A stretch of 5,558 nucleotides of DNA from an uncultured Saprospiraceae bacterium (GTDB lineage Bacteria; Bacteroidota; Bacteroidia; Chitinophagales; Saprospiraceae): positions 1-5,558 of the forward strand of contig CAJQNM010000589.1 of assembly GCA_905479665.1 (NCBI GenBank), written 5' to 3'. The notes below the pieces were generated by a model, which was not told the origin of the DNA, did no database searches, and saw only the letters and a list, made by a program, of their open reading frames with translations. The translations under genes and the position numbers were made by a program. Positions 1-5,558 of this stretch are shown one piece after another. Every line of letters starts with the position of its first letter. The first letter of the stretch is position 1.

Positions 1-2570
1 TGCTCATCGATGAGCAAAATGCCACAGGAGTCGTCCGGTATAAGAAGCGCAAAAAAGTGCCAATCACTGAATTGCGCTACAGTCCCGATGGCACTTATCT
101 CGCTATTGTAGATAATCAAATCAGCAAAACTCGGATTATACTGAAGAACCTAGAGACAGGGGAACAAGAGAAAATATTCAAGCATGGATTCCGGAATAAT
201 ATTCAGGAGACCGATGTTGACTATCCATCGCTGGCCTGGCACCCAAACAGCAATGGGCTCTTTATCTTGTATGAAGCACGCAATGAAATCTGGCTGGAAT
301 TTCATGACCTACAGACGGGTGATGTCATGAAGCAGATTATTCCCGAACGCTATGATCGCATCTATTCGATGGATATCCTCAATGATCGGGACTTGGTCTT
401 TTCCGCTCTCTCTAATGGTATGGTGGACTTATTTCTCTACAAAACGAATACTCGTCAGTCCACACCCTTTACGCAAGATATTTACGATGATCTTGAAGTG
501 AGAATAATGGCGATGGAGGACGGGACCAATGCAATTGTTTTTGCCTCAAATAGGCCCGATCCTATTCAGCAAAAGACATCTTTAGACACGATCTTGCCAT
601 TTGCCAATTTTAACTTGTTTATGCTGAAACAAGTCGGAGAAAAAATGGGACTATTCCAGTTGTCTCGTTCTGAAGAAATTAATTTGCGCAACCCTGTTCC
701 TACTGGACCGGCCTCATTGTCTTTTCTATCGGATGCAAATGGAGTCACAAATCGCGAGACTGCCAATCTCACTCCTACGACTGTTTCAGAAAAGCGAGAA
801 GTGATTTATACTAATGGAGACACGTTGGTTCTCGCCAAAACACTGGTCGCACCAGACGATTCGACCATTATCTCTGTGCGCGAAATTGAAACGTCCGGCT
901 ACGGCTTGGTTGATCAACGCAGCGCCTACCAACTGCGCAATATTATTGAGTACGATGTATCGTCAACAAGAGGAAAGTCTGCAGAGGTATATAAGGTCGG
1001 AGAAGATTTCCGCATTATAGAAGAGGATCTGGTTTATTCCGACGCCGCCCCAACAGGAAGAATTCAGACTCCAAAGGAGGAGGAAAAGCCAACATCGGAT
1101 AACCAAGAGGAGGAGCGGTTGCCTTCCTCTGAAAAAGACTACAGCCAAGAGGAAGTTATTCGCAGTAGTGGTGACGGAGGTCAATACCTCTTCCAGAGTG
1201 AATTCGCCGATATGGACTCGGAAAAGACTGAACGCATCATGCAAAATGAACTGCGGGACAGCAGGCCACTCAATACGACATCTTTTCTCGATCGCCGAGG
1301 CCGCATCTTGGAGAATACAGAGATTGATCGCCTTCGGATTATTCCCTACCGCCTCAAATTTCAGATACATAATCTGACCACAAATGTTGACAACAGCTTG
1401 CTGTTTGGAGGGCTGGATAGTTATGCCGGATTTAAGGAAGAATTCGAGCCGGTGCCTCCGGGTATTTTACTTAAAGCCGAATTTAAAGACTTGTTTGAGG
1501 ACTATGCTTTTCAAGGAGGAGTTCGATTTCCCACATCATTTAATGGCACCGAATATTTTTTAGTTTTTGATGATAACAAGAGACGTATAGATCGACAATA
1601 TGCATTTTATCGTAAATCCCTTACTGACAATCAACTGGTGAACGGAACCGATCCGCAGCGTACCCGCAATACGGTCTTGCTCGGACACTATCGCCTCAAA
1701 TATCCACTCGATATATACAACAGCCTGCGAGCAACCGCGACTTTGCGGCAGGATAAATTTACCTTTCTGGCCACAGACCGTGCCTCCATTGATCAACCCA
1801 ACCTGACCAGTCAGCGTATCGGAATTAGATTGGATTATGTTTTTGACAATGCTTTGGATATTGACCTTAATATTAGATCAGGCACAAAATTTAAGTTTTC
1901 GATAGAAGCTGTAAAGCGATTTATTGTTGATACAAATCCTCTTAAGGTGAGTTTTTCTCAGGGCTTTATGACGGTGTTGAGTTTGGATGCTCGCCACTAC
2001 CTCAATTTTGGAAAGCACTCCGTACTGGCTCTGCGTGGAGCGGCAGGCACTTCTTTTGGATCAGAAAAGGTCCTTTATTACTTGGGTGGTTCGGACAATA
2101 CGCTCATACCAAAATTCAATCAGGATATCCCGCAGCCGCAGGGAAATTTTGCGTACCAAACCATTACGCCCAATTTACGTGGGTTTGACTACAACATTCG
2201 CAATGGTTCAACTTTTGCGCTGATCAATGCAGAACTGCGCATACCAATAATTAAATATCTTTCTCGGCGACCGATCCGACTTTCCTTTTTACGCCACCTG
2301 CAAATTGTGGGATTTGCTGACATCGGAGCTGCCTGGGAAGGCATATCACCTTTTGACGAAGAAAACCCGATTAATATTCTCGAACTCTCCAACCCGCCAA
2401 CAGTTTTTTTGCAAGTAAATTATTTTCGCGATCCGCTTGTCGCCGGCTATGGCGTCGGTGTACGTACGCAGCTGTTTGGTTATTTCTTGCGACTGGATTA
2501 TGCCTGGGGGGTAGAGACCCGCCTGATTCAAGATCCCAAAATTCATTTTTCACTAGGACTCGATTTCTAA
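1..2570 (+). CDS. TolB-like PD40 propeller fused to an Omp85/BamA-like outer-membrane beta-barrel (5' partial)
   Basis: The frame is open from base 3 and ends at TAA 2568-2570, giving 855 visible codons. A GTG at 57 is only an internal valine, because the preceding 18 codons read on as protein (ending RYKKRKK), so the true start and any signal peptide lie upstream. Residues below count from codon 57. Residues 1 to about 240 carry PD40/WD40-like blades: YSPDGTYLAI near 8-17, AWHPN near 60, a blade near 103-140, SNRPDP near 164 and FLSDANG near 223. Residues 338-366 are an acidic, probably disordered linker. From about 430 to the C-terminal Phe 837 there are alternating amphipathic strands typical of an Omp85 barrel: LFEDY at 479-483, the L6-type LRGF at 707-710, NAELRIPI at 724-731, GFADIGAAW at 752-760 and a final FSLGLDF. 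About 400 residues suits a 16-strand barrel. No POTRA domain is recognisable. The likely location is the outer membrane with the propeller in the periplasm. Cargo is unknown, and a role in protein or lipid export is inference. Confidence 0.85.
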   Translation, partial: LIDEQNATGVVRYKKRKKVPITELRYSPDGTYLAIVDNQISKTRIILKNLETGEQEKIFKHGFRNNIQETDVDYPSLAWHPNSNGLFILYEARNEIWLEFHDLQTGDVMKQIIPERYDRIYSMDILNDRDLVFSALSNGMVDLFLYKTNTRQSTPFTQDIYDDLEVRIMAMEDGTNAIVFASNRPDPIQQKTSLDTILPFANFNLFMLKQVGEKMGLFQLSRSEEINLRNPVPTGPASLSFLSDANGVTNRETANLTPTTVSEKREVIYTNGDTLVLAKTLVAPDDSTIISVREIETSGYGLVDQRSAYQLRNIIEYDVSSTRGKSAEVYKVGEDFRIIEEDLVYSDAAPTGRIQTPKEEEKPTSDNQEEERLPSSEKDYSQEEVIRSSGDGGQYLFQSEFADMDSEKTERIMQNELRDSRPLNTTSFLDRRGRILENTEIDRLRIIPYRLKFQIHNLTTNVDNSLLFGGLDSYAGFKEEFEPVPPGILLKAEFKDLFEDYAFQGGVRFPTSFNGTEYFLVFDDNKRRIDRQYAFYRKSLTDNQLVNGTDPQRTRNTVLLGHYRLKYPLDIYNSLRATATLRQDKFTFLATDRASIDQPNLTSQRIGIRLDYVFDNALDIDLNIRSGTKFKFSIEAVKRFIVDTNPLKVSFSQGFMTVLSLDARHYLNFGKHSVLALRGAAGTSFGSEKVLYYLGGSDNTLIPKFNQDIPQPQGNFAYQTITPNLRGFDYNIRNGSTFALINAELRIPIIKYLSRRPIRLSFLRHLQIVGFADIGAAWEGISPFDEENPINILELSNPPTVFLQVNYFRDPLVAGYGVGVRTQLFGYFLRLDYAWGVETRLIQDPKIHFSLGLDF

Positions 2571-2589
2571 TAATTAATATCGTTTACGG

Positions 2590-3390
2590 ATGGACATAGA
2601 AATGTATCAGGTCGATGCATTCGCCAATAGGCTATTTGCAGGTAATCCCGCTGCCGTGATTGTAAGAGACGAATGGCTATCGGATGAATTGATGCAACAA
2701 ATCGCGATGGAGAATAACCTGGCGGAGACGGCTTACGTTGTCCCCGAAGAGGGAAACTTCCGCCTACGCTGGTTTACGCCCGTCGCTGAGGTGCGTCTGT
2801 GTGGTCATGCCACGCTGGCCAGTGCGCATGTCCTATTTAGCCATTTGGGATACGGCGCAGACCAGATCATTTTTGAGAGTCTCTCGGGTCCGCTTACCGT
2901 GACTCGCAGGGAGGGTGGTCTTTACGAAATGGATTTTCCAACGAATTCATACACGTCGGCCGACGATTCGCACGAAGAGATGGTGGAAATACTTGGGTTT
3001 GTTCCGATTCAGGTGGTCCGTGGAGAGGAAGATTTTCTGGCTCTAGTTGATTCACAAAGCACCCTTGATGATCTCAAGCCCGATCTGCGAAGGCTGAAAC
3101 AGGTCGATGCGCGTGGTCTGCTGGTTACGGCTCCGGGACTAGAAGTGGACTTTGTGAGTCGCTGCTTCTTCCCACGCTATGGGATTGACGAAGACCCTGT
3201 CACCGGATCGGCTCACACCTTGCTCACACCTTTTTGGGCAGAGCGACTTGGCAAGGATAAACTGATTGCTCAGCAACGTTCTGCGCGAAGGGGAACAGTA
3301 CACTGTGAGTTAAAAGGAGATCGAGTATTGCTGGGCGGACATGCGGTAACGTACATGAAAGGCAACTTACGCATAGATGGCATACAGTAA
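2590..3390 (+). CDS. PhzF-family isomerase/epimerase-like protein
   Basis: This is a complete 266-residue protein of normal PhzF length (about 260-300). It shows the family motifs in order: VDAF at 8-11, GNPAAV at 18-23, the AETAYV segment with the expected catalytic Glu46, RWFTP at 60-64, CGHATL at 71-76 (Gly72, His73), and DPVTGSAH at 202-209 (Asp202, Ser207). These match the Glu/His/Asp active-site set known from PhzF, so the protein is probably catalytically competent. The fold is two related half-domains with the active site between them. Characterised relatives isomerise trans-2,3-dihydro-3-hydroxyanthranilate in phenazine synthesis, but most homologues have unknown substrates and no other phenazine gene is visible here. 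ATG 2590 is the first ATG after an in-frame TAA at 2575-2577; a second ATG at 2602 is also possible. No Shine-Dalgarno precedes either. It lies 19 bp after the barrel gene, so co-transcription is plausible. It is presumably cytosolic, as no signal peptide is seen. Confidence 0.93.
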   Translation: MDIEMYQVDAFANRLFAGNPAAVIVRDEWLSDELMQQIAMENNLAETAYVVPEEGNFRLRWFTPVAEVRLCGHATLASAHVLFSHLGYGADQIIFESLSGPLTVTRREGGLYEMDFPTNSYTSADDSHEEMVEILGFVPIQVVRGEEDFLALVDSQSTLDDLKPDLRRLKQVDARGLLVTAPGLEVDFVSRCFFPRYGIDEDPVTGSAHTLLTPFWAERLGKDKLIAQQRSARRGTVHCELKGDRVLLGGHAVTYMKGNLRIDGIQ

Positions 3391-3535
3391 ATATCGCTAC
3401 GAGAGCAGACAAGAGAAGCGCAAGCGTATAGCCCGCAATACGAAGGTGGTCATTGCTTTTGCTGCGATCGCAGCATTGGTTTTATTATTTAAAAACCGCG
3501 TGTACATCTATGATATGATCCGATATCTATTTTAA
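3377..3535 (+). CDS. Small basic single-pass membrane protein (52 aa), unknown function
   Basis: ATG 3377 to TAA 3533-3535 encodes 52 residues. The first 23 are strongly basic (nine Lys/Arg against two Glu, including EKRKRIAR at 13-20). Next comes an uninterrupted hydrophobic stretch, residues 24-38 (VVIAFAAIAALVLLF), then KNR and an aromatic tail ending YDMIRYLF. By the positive-inside rule the N-terminus would be cytoplasmic and the short tail periplasmic. The hydrophobic core is only about 15 residues, so insertion would rely on snorkelling flanking lysines, or the segment may be peripheral. The start lies inside the PhzF gene in another frame (14-bp overlap), which suggests translational coupling; no Shine-Dalgarno is seen. 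The stop coincides with the stop of the convergent flippase gene. I do not recognise the family. The alternative is that this is non-coding 3' sequence of the PhzF transcript, but the basic-hydrophobic-aromatic layout and tight packing favour a real gene. Confidence 0.68.
   Translation: MAYSKYRYESRQEKRKRIARNTKVVIAFAAIAALVLLFKNRVYIYDMIRYLF
3460..3475. repeat. 16-bp perfect palindrome, possible weak hairpin inside the small gene
   Basis: TGCTGCGATCGCAGCA equals its own reverse complement. As RNA it can fold into a 6-bp stem with a GAUC loop. On the + strand it is followed by a T-rich run (TTGGTTTTATTATTT), so it loosely resembles an intrinsic terminator. It lies within the hydrophobic-segment codons of the 52-residue gene (Ala-Ala-Ile-Ala-Ala region), and alanine/isoleucine codon choice could produce it by chance. 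Confidence 0.35.
3532..3535. other. Shared TTAA: overlapping stop codons of convergent genes
   Basis: The small + strand gene ends with TAA at 3533-3535, and the minus-strand flippase gene ends with TAA read from 3534 to 3532. The palindrome TTAA therefore supplies both stops and the genes overlap by 4 bp. No intergenic space is left for a dedicated terminator of either transcription unit, so each transcript must end inside the opposing gene. Confidence 0.9.
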
Positions 3536-5019
3536 GATTGGATCCATTCCTTAAGCTGCTTTTTCTCAAGAAGGTAAATCGCCCCTAGGTAAACCAGCAA
3601 TAATACTGTGCTCCAAGTCAATCGAATCGGCATGCTGACAATCTCTGAAGTGATACTTGTGTGCAAGAAGTAAATACCCAGCGCAAGAAATAAATAGAAG
3701 AAAATACGTTTGAGTGGATAGGGCACGGGATAGTGCTTTCGACCATAAATATAGGCCAGCAACGTCATGGATACGTAACAAGCCAACGCTGCCCAGGCCA
3801 AGGCCTCTTTGCCATGATCACGAATTAATACTATCGTGACAAGAAGTGTGAGTGCCACGCCCACCAGAGAAAAAGCAGCCCCGTACTTCGTTTTGTCAGT
3901 GATTTTGTACCAGACAGACAAATTGTAGTACATACCCAAAAACCAGTATGCCACTAGTAATATTGGGACGATAGAAAGCCCGGAGCGGTAATTTGCGCCA
4001 ATCATGTACTGGATTAGATCGAGGTATAATAGAATCGCTAAGAGCACGGTACTTGCGACCATCGCAAAGGCTTTACCCACTTGGGCATAGGTGTCCCTGG
4101 CAGTATCCTTGACGGATTGCTTAAAGAAAAAAGGCTCTGCTGCGTAATTAAATGCTACTGTGAATAAATTCATCAGGATCGCCAGTTTAGCTGCCGCAGC
4201 ATAGATGCCCATCTCTGCGCTGACATCTCCCACAGGCAGTAAATATTTGATCAAAGGGACTGCAAAAGATTGGTTAAACACGCCGGCCAGACCCACTACG
4301 ATGAGGGGCAGCAAGTAGTGCAGCATTCGAACCAGCACCTTGCGCGAAAAACGTTTGATCTTGACGAACCGTAGCTGAGGCGACAGTAAGAGGAAAACAA
4401 CCAAGCTGGCCACTAAGTTGGATACAAAAAGCAAGTCTAATTTTCGTGTCGGATCATATATGTTACTGATCTGGGTGTATCCAGCATCCAGCAATCGGGG
4501 GCATAGCTCTAGGAAGAAAAATACCAGTGCCAAATTGATGATCACACTGAGTATTCGGATTATGGCGAATTTGCGTGCTTGATTGGTAAGCCGTAGCCGG
4601 GCGAAGGGCAAAGCGCTCAATGCATCAAGACCGATGATTAGGGCAAAGTAAACCACGTAATGTCCTTCTCCCGGATATCTCAAGACATTCGCGATTGAAT
4701 TTTGTGTGAAAATCAGAAAGAGGACGAAAACAAAGGAAGTCGACAACAAGGTCAGAACTCCAGTGGAAAAGACAGTTTTTTCCTCAGCACCGGAATGGCC
4801 AAAGCGAAAGTAAGCGGTGTCTAGCCGGTAGGTGAAAAGGATAAGCAGTAGTGCGGCATACGCATAGAGATCGGCATAAATACCATATTGCCCCTGTTCG
4901 TTTGCAAAGACCCGTTTGGTGAGATAGATGGTAAAAACAGCATAGTGCAAAATGCGCGGAAGAATGGTACTAACACCATAAATGGCAGTTTCTCCCGCCA
5001 ATTGTTTAATCAATGACAT
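3532..5019 (-). CDS. MOP-superfamily oligosaccharide/polysaccharide flippase (Wzx-like membrane protein)
   Basis: This 495-residue, very hydrophobic protein has about 14 predicted membrane segments, near residues 12-34, 46-63, 84-104, 121-141, 150-170, 194-213, 230-248, 268-290, 315-333, 347-367, 379-398, 405-425, 437-455 and 464-484. The opening (KQLAGETAIYGVSTILPRIL) and the following GIYADLYAY and TYRLDTAYFRF stretches are typical of Bacteroidota polysaccharide-biosynthesis flippases, as are length and helix count. Such proteins move undecaprenyl-linked glycans from the cytoplasmic to the periplasmic leaflet of the inner membrane. The frame stays open upstream to a GTG at 5094, but ATG 5019 is preferred because the family N-terminus begins there and the extra 25 residues look non-coding. 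No Shine-Dalgarno precedes it. It stands alone, with no glycosyltransferase or sugar-nucleotide gene in view, so the substrate is unknown. A MurJ-like lipid II flippase is the main alternative, less likely from the N-terminal sequence. Confidence 0.88.
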   Translation of the reverse strand: MSLIKQLAGETAIYGVSTILPRILHYAVFTIYLTKRVFANEQGQYGIYADLYAYAALLLILFTYRLDTAYFRFGHSGAEEKTVFSTGVLTLLSTSFVFVLFLIFTQNSIANVLRYPGEGHYVVYFALIIGLDALSALPFARLRLTNQARKFAIIRILSVIINLALVFFFLELCPRLLDAGYTQISNIYDPTRKLDLLFVSNLVASLVVFLLLSPQLRFVKIKRFSRKVLVRMLHYLLPLIVVGLAGVFNQSFAVPLIKYLLPVGDVSAEMGIYAAAAKLAILMNLFTVAFNYAAEPFFFKQSVKDTARDTYAQVGKAFAMVASTVLLAILLYLDLIQYMIGANYRSGLSIVPILLVAYWFLGMYYNLSVWYKITDKTKYGAAFSLVGVALTLLVTIVLIRDHGKEALAWAALACYVSMTLLAYIYGRKHYPVPYPLKRIFFYLFLALGIYFLHTSITSEIVSMPIRLTWSTVLLLVYLGAIYLLEKKQLKEWIQS

Positions 5020-5035
5020 CCCGCTGTGTTCAAAA

Positions 5036-5071
5036 CAAACGTAGCTAATTTCATCATGAACGCTGGCAAAA
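5036..5071 (-). promoter_or_regulatory. Candidate Bacteroidota-type promoter for the flippase gene
   Basis: On the minus strand, TACGTTTG (complement of 5036-5043) matches the Bacteroidota -7 consensus TAnnTTTG exactly. A TTTTG (complement of 5067-5071) lies 23 bp upstream of it, slightly longer than the usual spacing of about 20 to the -33 element. Transcription would begin a few bases past 5036, leaving a leader of only about 13 bases before ATG 5019. An 8-mer with six fixed positions arises often by chance, so this is tentative. No comparable match faces the peptidase gene on the + strand of the 93-bp gap. Confidence 0.27.
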
Positions 5072-5112
5072 TGTTTTAAATTACCTCCTTGCACAAAGTT
5101 GAGTAAAAGACT

Positions 5113-5558
5113 ATGGAGAAGTTTGATTTATTGAAGAAGATCTGTGAGACGCCCGGAGCTCCGGGATATGAATTGCGCATCAGGGACCTGGTCATGGCAG
5201 AAGTGAAAGACCTGGTGGACGAAGTCGAGACAGATGCAATGGGAAACCTAATTGCGATCAAGAGCGGCACAGGTGAGAAGCGACTTATGATCGCTGCCCA
5301 TATGGATGAAATCAGTTTTATAGTGACTCACATTGAGGACGATGGCTTTCTGCGGTTTCATACCCTGGGGGGCTTTGACCCCAAAACCCTTACGGCACAA
5401 CGGGTGATCATACATGGAAAGGAGGATGTGATGGGAGTAATGGGCTCCAAACCGATTCATATCATGAAACCGGAAGAGCGAAAGAAAGTGCCAGAGACGA
5501 CCGACTACTTTATTGACACTGGCTGGCCGGTTGACGAGGTCAAAAAGCTTATTTTGGT
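5113..5558 (+). CDS. M42-family metallo-aminopeptidase (FrvX/glutamyl aminopeptidase type), 3' partial
   Basis: From ATG 5113 the frame is open to the window edge, giving 148 residues of a family that is usually about 350 long; the C-terminal part lies outside. The start is well defined because an in-frame TAA at 5104-5106 rules out an earlier one. Visible M42 motifs are TPGAPGYE at 13-20 (the family's N-terminal PSGxE-like turn), DAMGNLIA at 41-48, AHMDEI at 62-67 with metal-binding His63 and catalytic-site Asp65, GGFDP at 86-90, GVMGSKP at 108-114, PEERKK at 120-125 and YFIDTG at 132-137. M42 enzymes are cytosolic, dinuclear-metal aminopeptidases, often large dodecameric shells that trim peptides; no signal peptide is seen. 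The remaining metal ligands should follow downstream. Most relatives have Gly after HMDEI, whereas here it is Ser68. The gene is divergent from the flippase across 93 bp, with no strong Shine-Dalgarno or promoter visible. Confidence 0.92.
   Translation, partial: MEKFDLLKKICETPGAPGYELRIRDLVMAEVKDLVDEVETDAMGNLIAIKSGTGEKRLMIAAHMDEISFIVTHIEDDGFLRFHTLGGFDPKTLTAQRVIIHGKEDVMGVMGSKPIHIMKPEERKKVPETTDYFIDTGWPVDEVKKLIL

Noticed and set aside
2..15. 14-bp perfect palindrome GCTCATCGATGAGC at the left edge
   Set aside because: It lies in the open frame of the propeller-barrel gene with no T-run or flanking signal. Chance is sufficient, although three perfect palindromes of at least 14 bp in 5.5 kb is slightly more than expected.
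57..59. GTG as the start of the propeller-barrel gene
   Set aside because: The same frame is open to the window edge and the upstream codons read as plausible protein leading into a propeller strand. No signal peptide follows the GTG, as an exported barrel would need.
963..1370. A 135-codon open frame on the minus strand opposite the barrel gene
   Set aside because: It is antisense to a well-supported coding region, its translation has no recognisable domain, and its start and stop bear no relation to neighbouring genes. It is best explained as a shadow frame.
5010..5057. A 15-codon minus-strand upstream frame (MMKLATFVL...) ending just inside the flippase start
   Set aside because: Its only Shine-Dalgarno-like sequence is about 26 bases upstream, too far. 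It overlaps the candidate promoter, and the length is easily reached by chance.
5020..5094. A 25-residue N-terminal extension of the flippase from GTG 5094
   Set aside because: The extension is not hydrophobic, does not resemble the family N-terminus, and would place coding sequence across the best promoter candidate. The family-like sequence begins at ATG 5019.
5152..5165. 14-bp perfect palindrome CCCGGAGCTCCGGG at the start of the peptidase gene
   Set aside because: It encodes the conserved Pro-Gly-Ala-Pro-Gly turn of M42 enzymes, and its codons explain the symmetry. No T-run follows.

Overview
The window most likely comes from a Bacteroidota chromosome, possibly the Saprospiria or a related lineage. 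That placement is an inference from protein style: a TolB-like propeller joined to an Omp85-type barrel, a MOP-type flippase, and start codons without Shine-Dalgarno sequences. It is not a database match. Base composition looks even from end to end. I see no mobile element, integrase, tRNA, rRNA or CRISPR array.

Layout. Bases 1-2570 (+) hold the C-terminal 855 codons of a large outer-membrane protein whose start lies upstream of the window: PD40/TolB-like propeller blades, an acidic linker, then an Omp85/BamA-like beta-barrel. After a 19-bp gap, 2590-3390 (+) encodes a complete PhzF-family isomerase-like protein with all its active-site motifs. A 52-codon gene at 3377-3535 (+) overlaps the end of the PhzF gene by 14 bp and encodes a basic, single-pass membrane protein. 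These three genes could form one transcription unit. Convergent to it, 3532-5019 (-) encodes a 495-residue MOP-superfamily polysaccharide/lipid-linked-sugar flippase; its TAA stop shares the palindrome TTAA with the small gene's stop. After a 93-bp divergent gap, 5113-5558 (+) encodes the first 148 residues of an M42-family metallo-aminopeptidase that runs off the right edge.

How the genes fit together. Two products are envelope proteins (outer-membrane barrel and inner-membrane flippase), one is a small membrane protein, and two are soluble enzymes (PhzF-like and M42 peptidase). No shared pathway is evident, and this reads as ordinary core-genome neighbourhood. The points most worth a second look are the propeller-barrel fusion with no visible POTRA domain, the small gene wedged between PhzF and the flippase, and the zero-gap convergent gene ends. 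I found no convincing new defence, mobile or RNA system.
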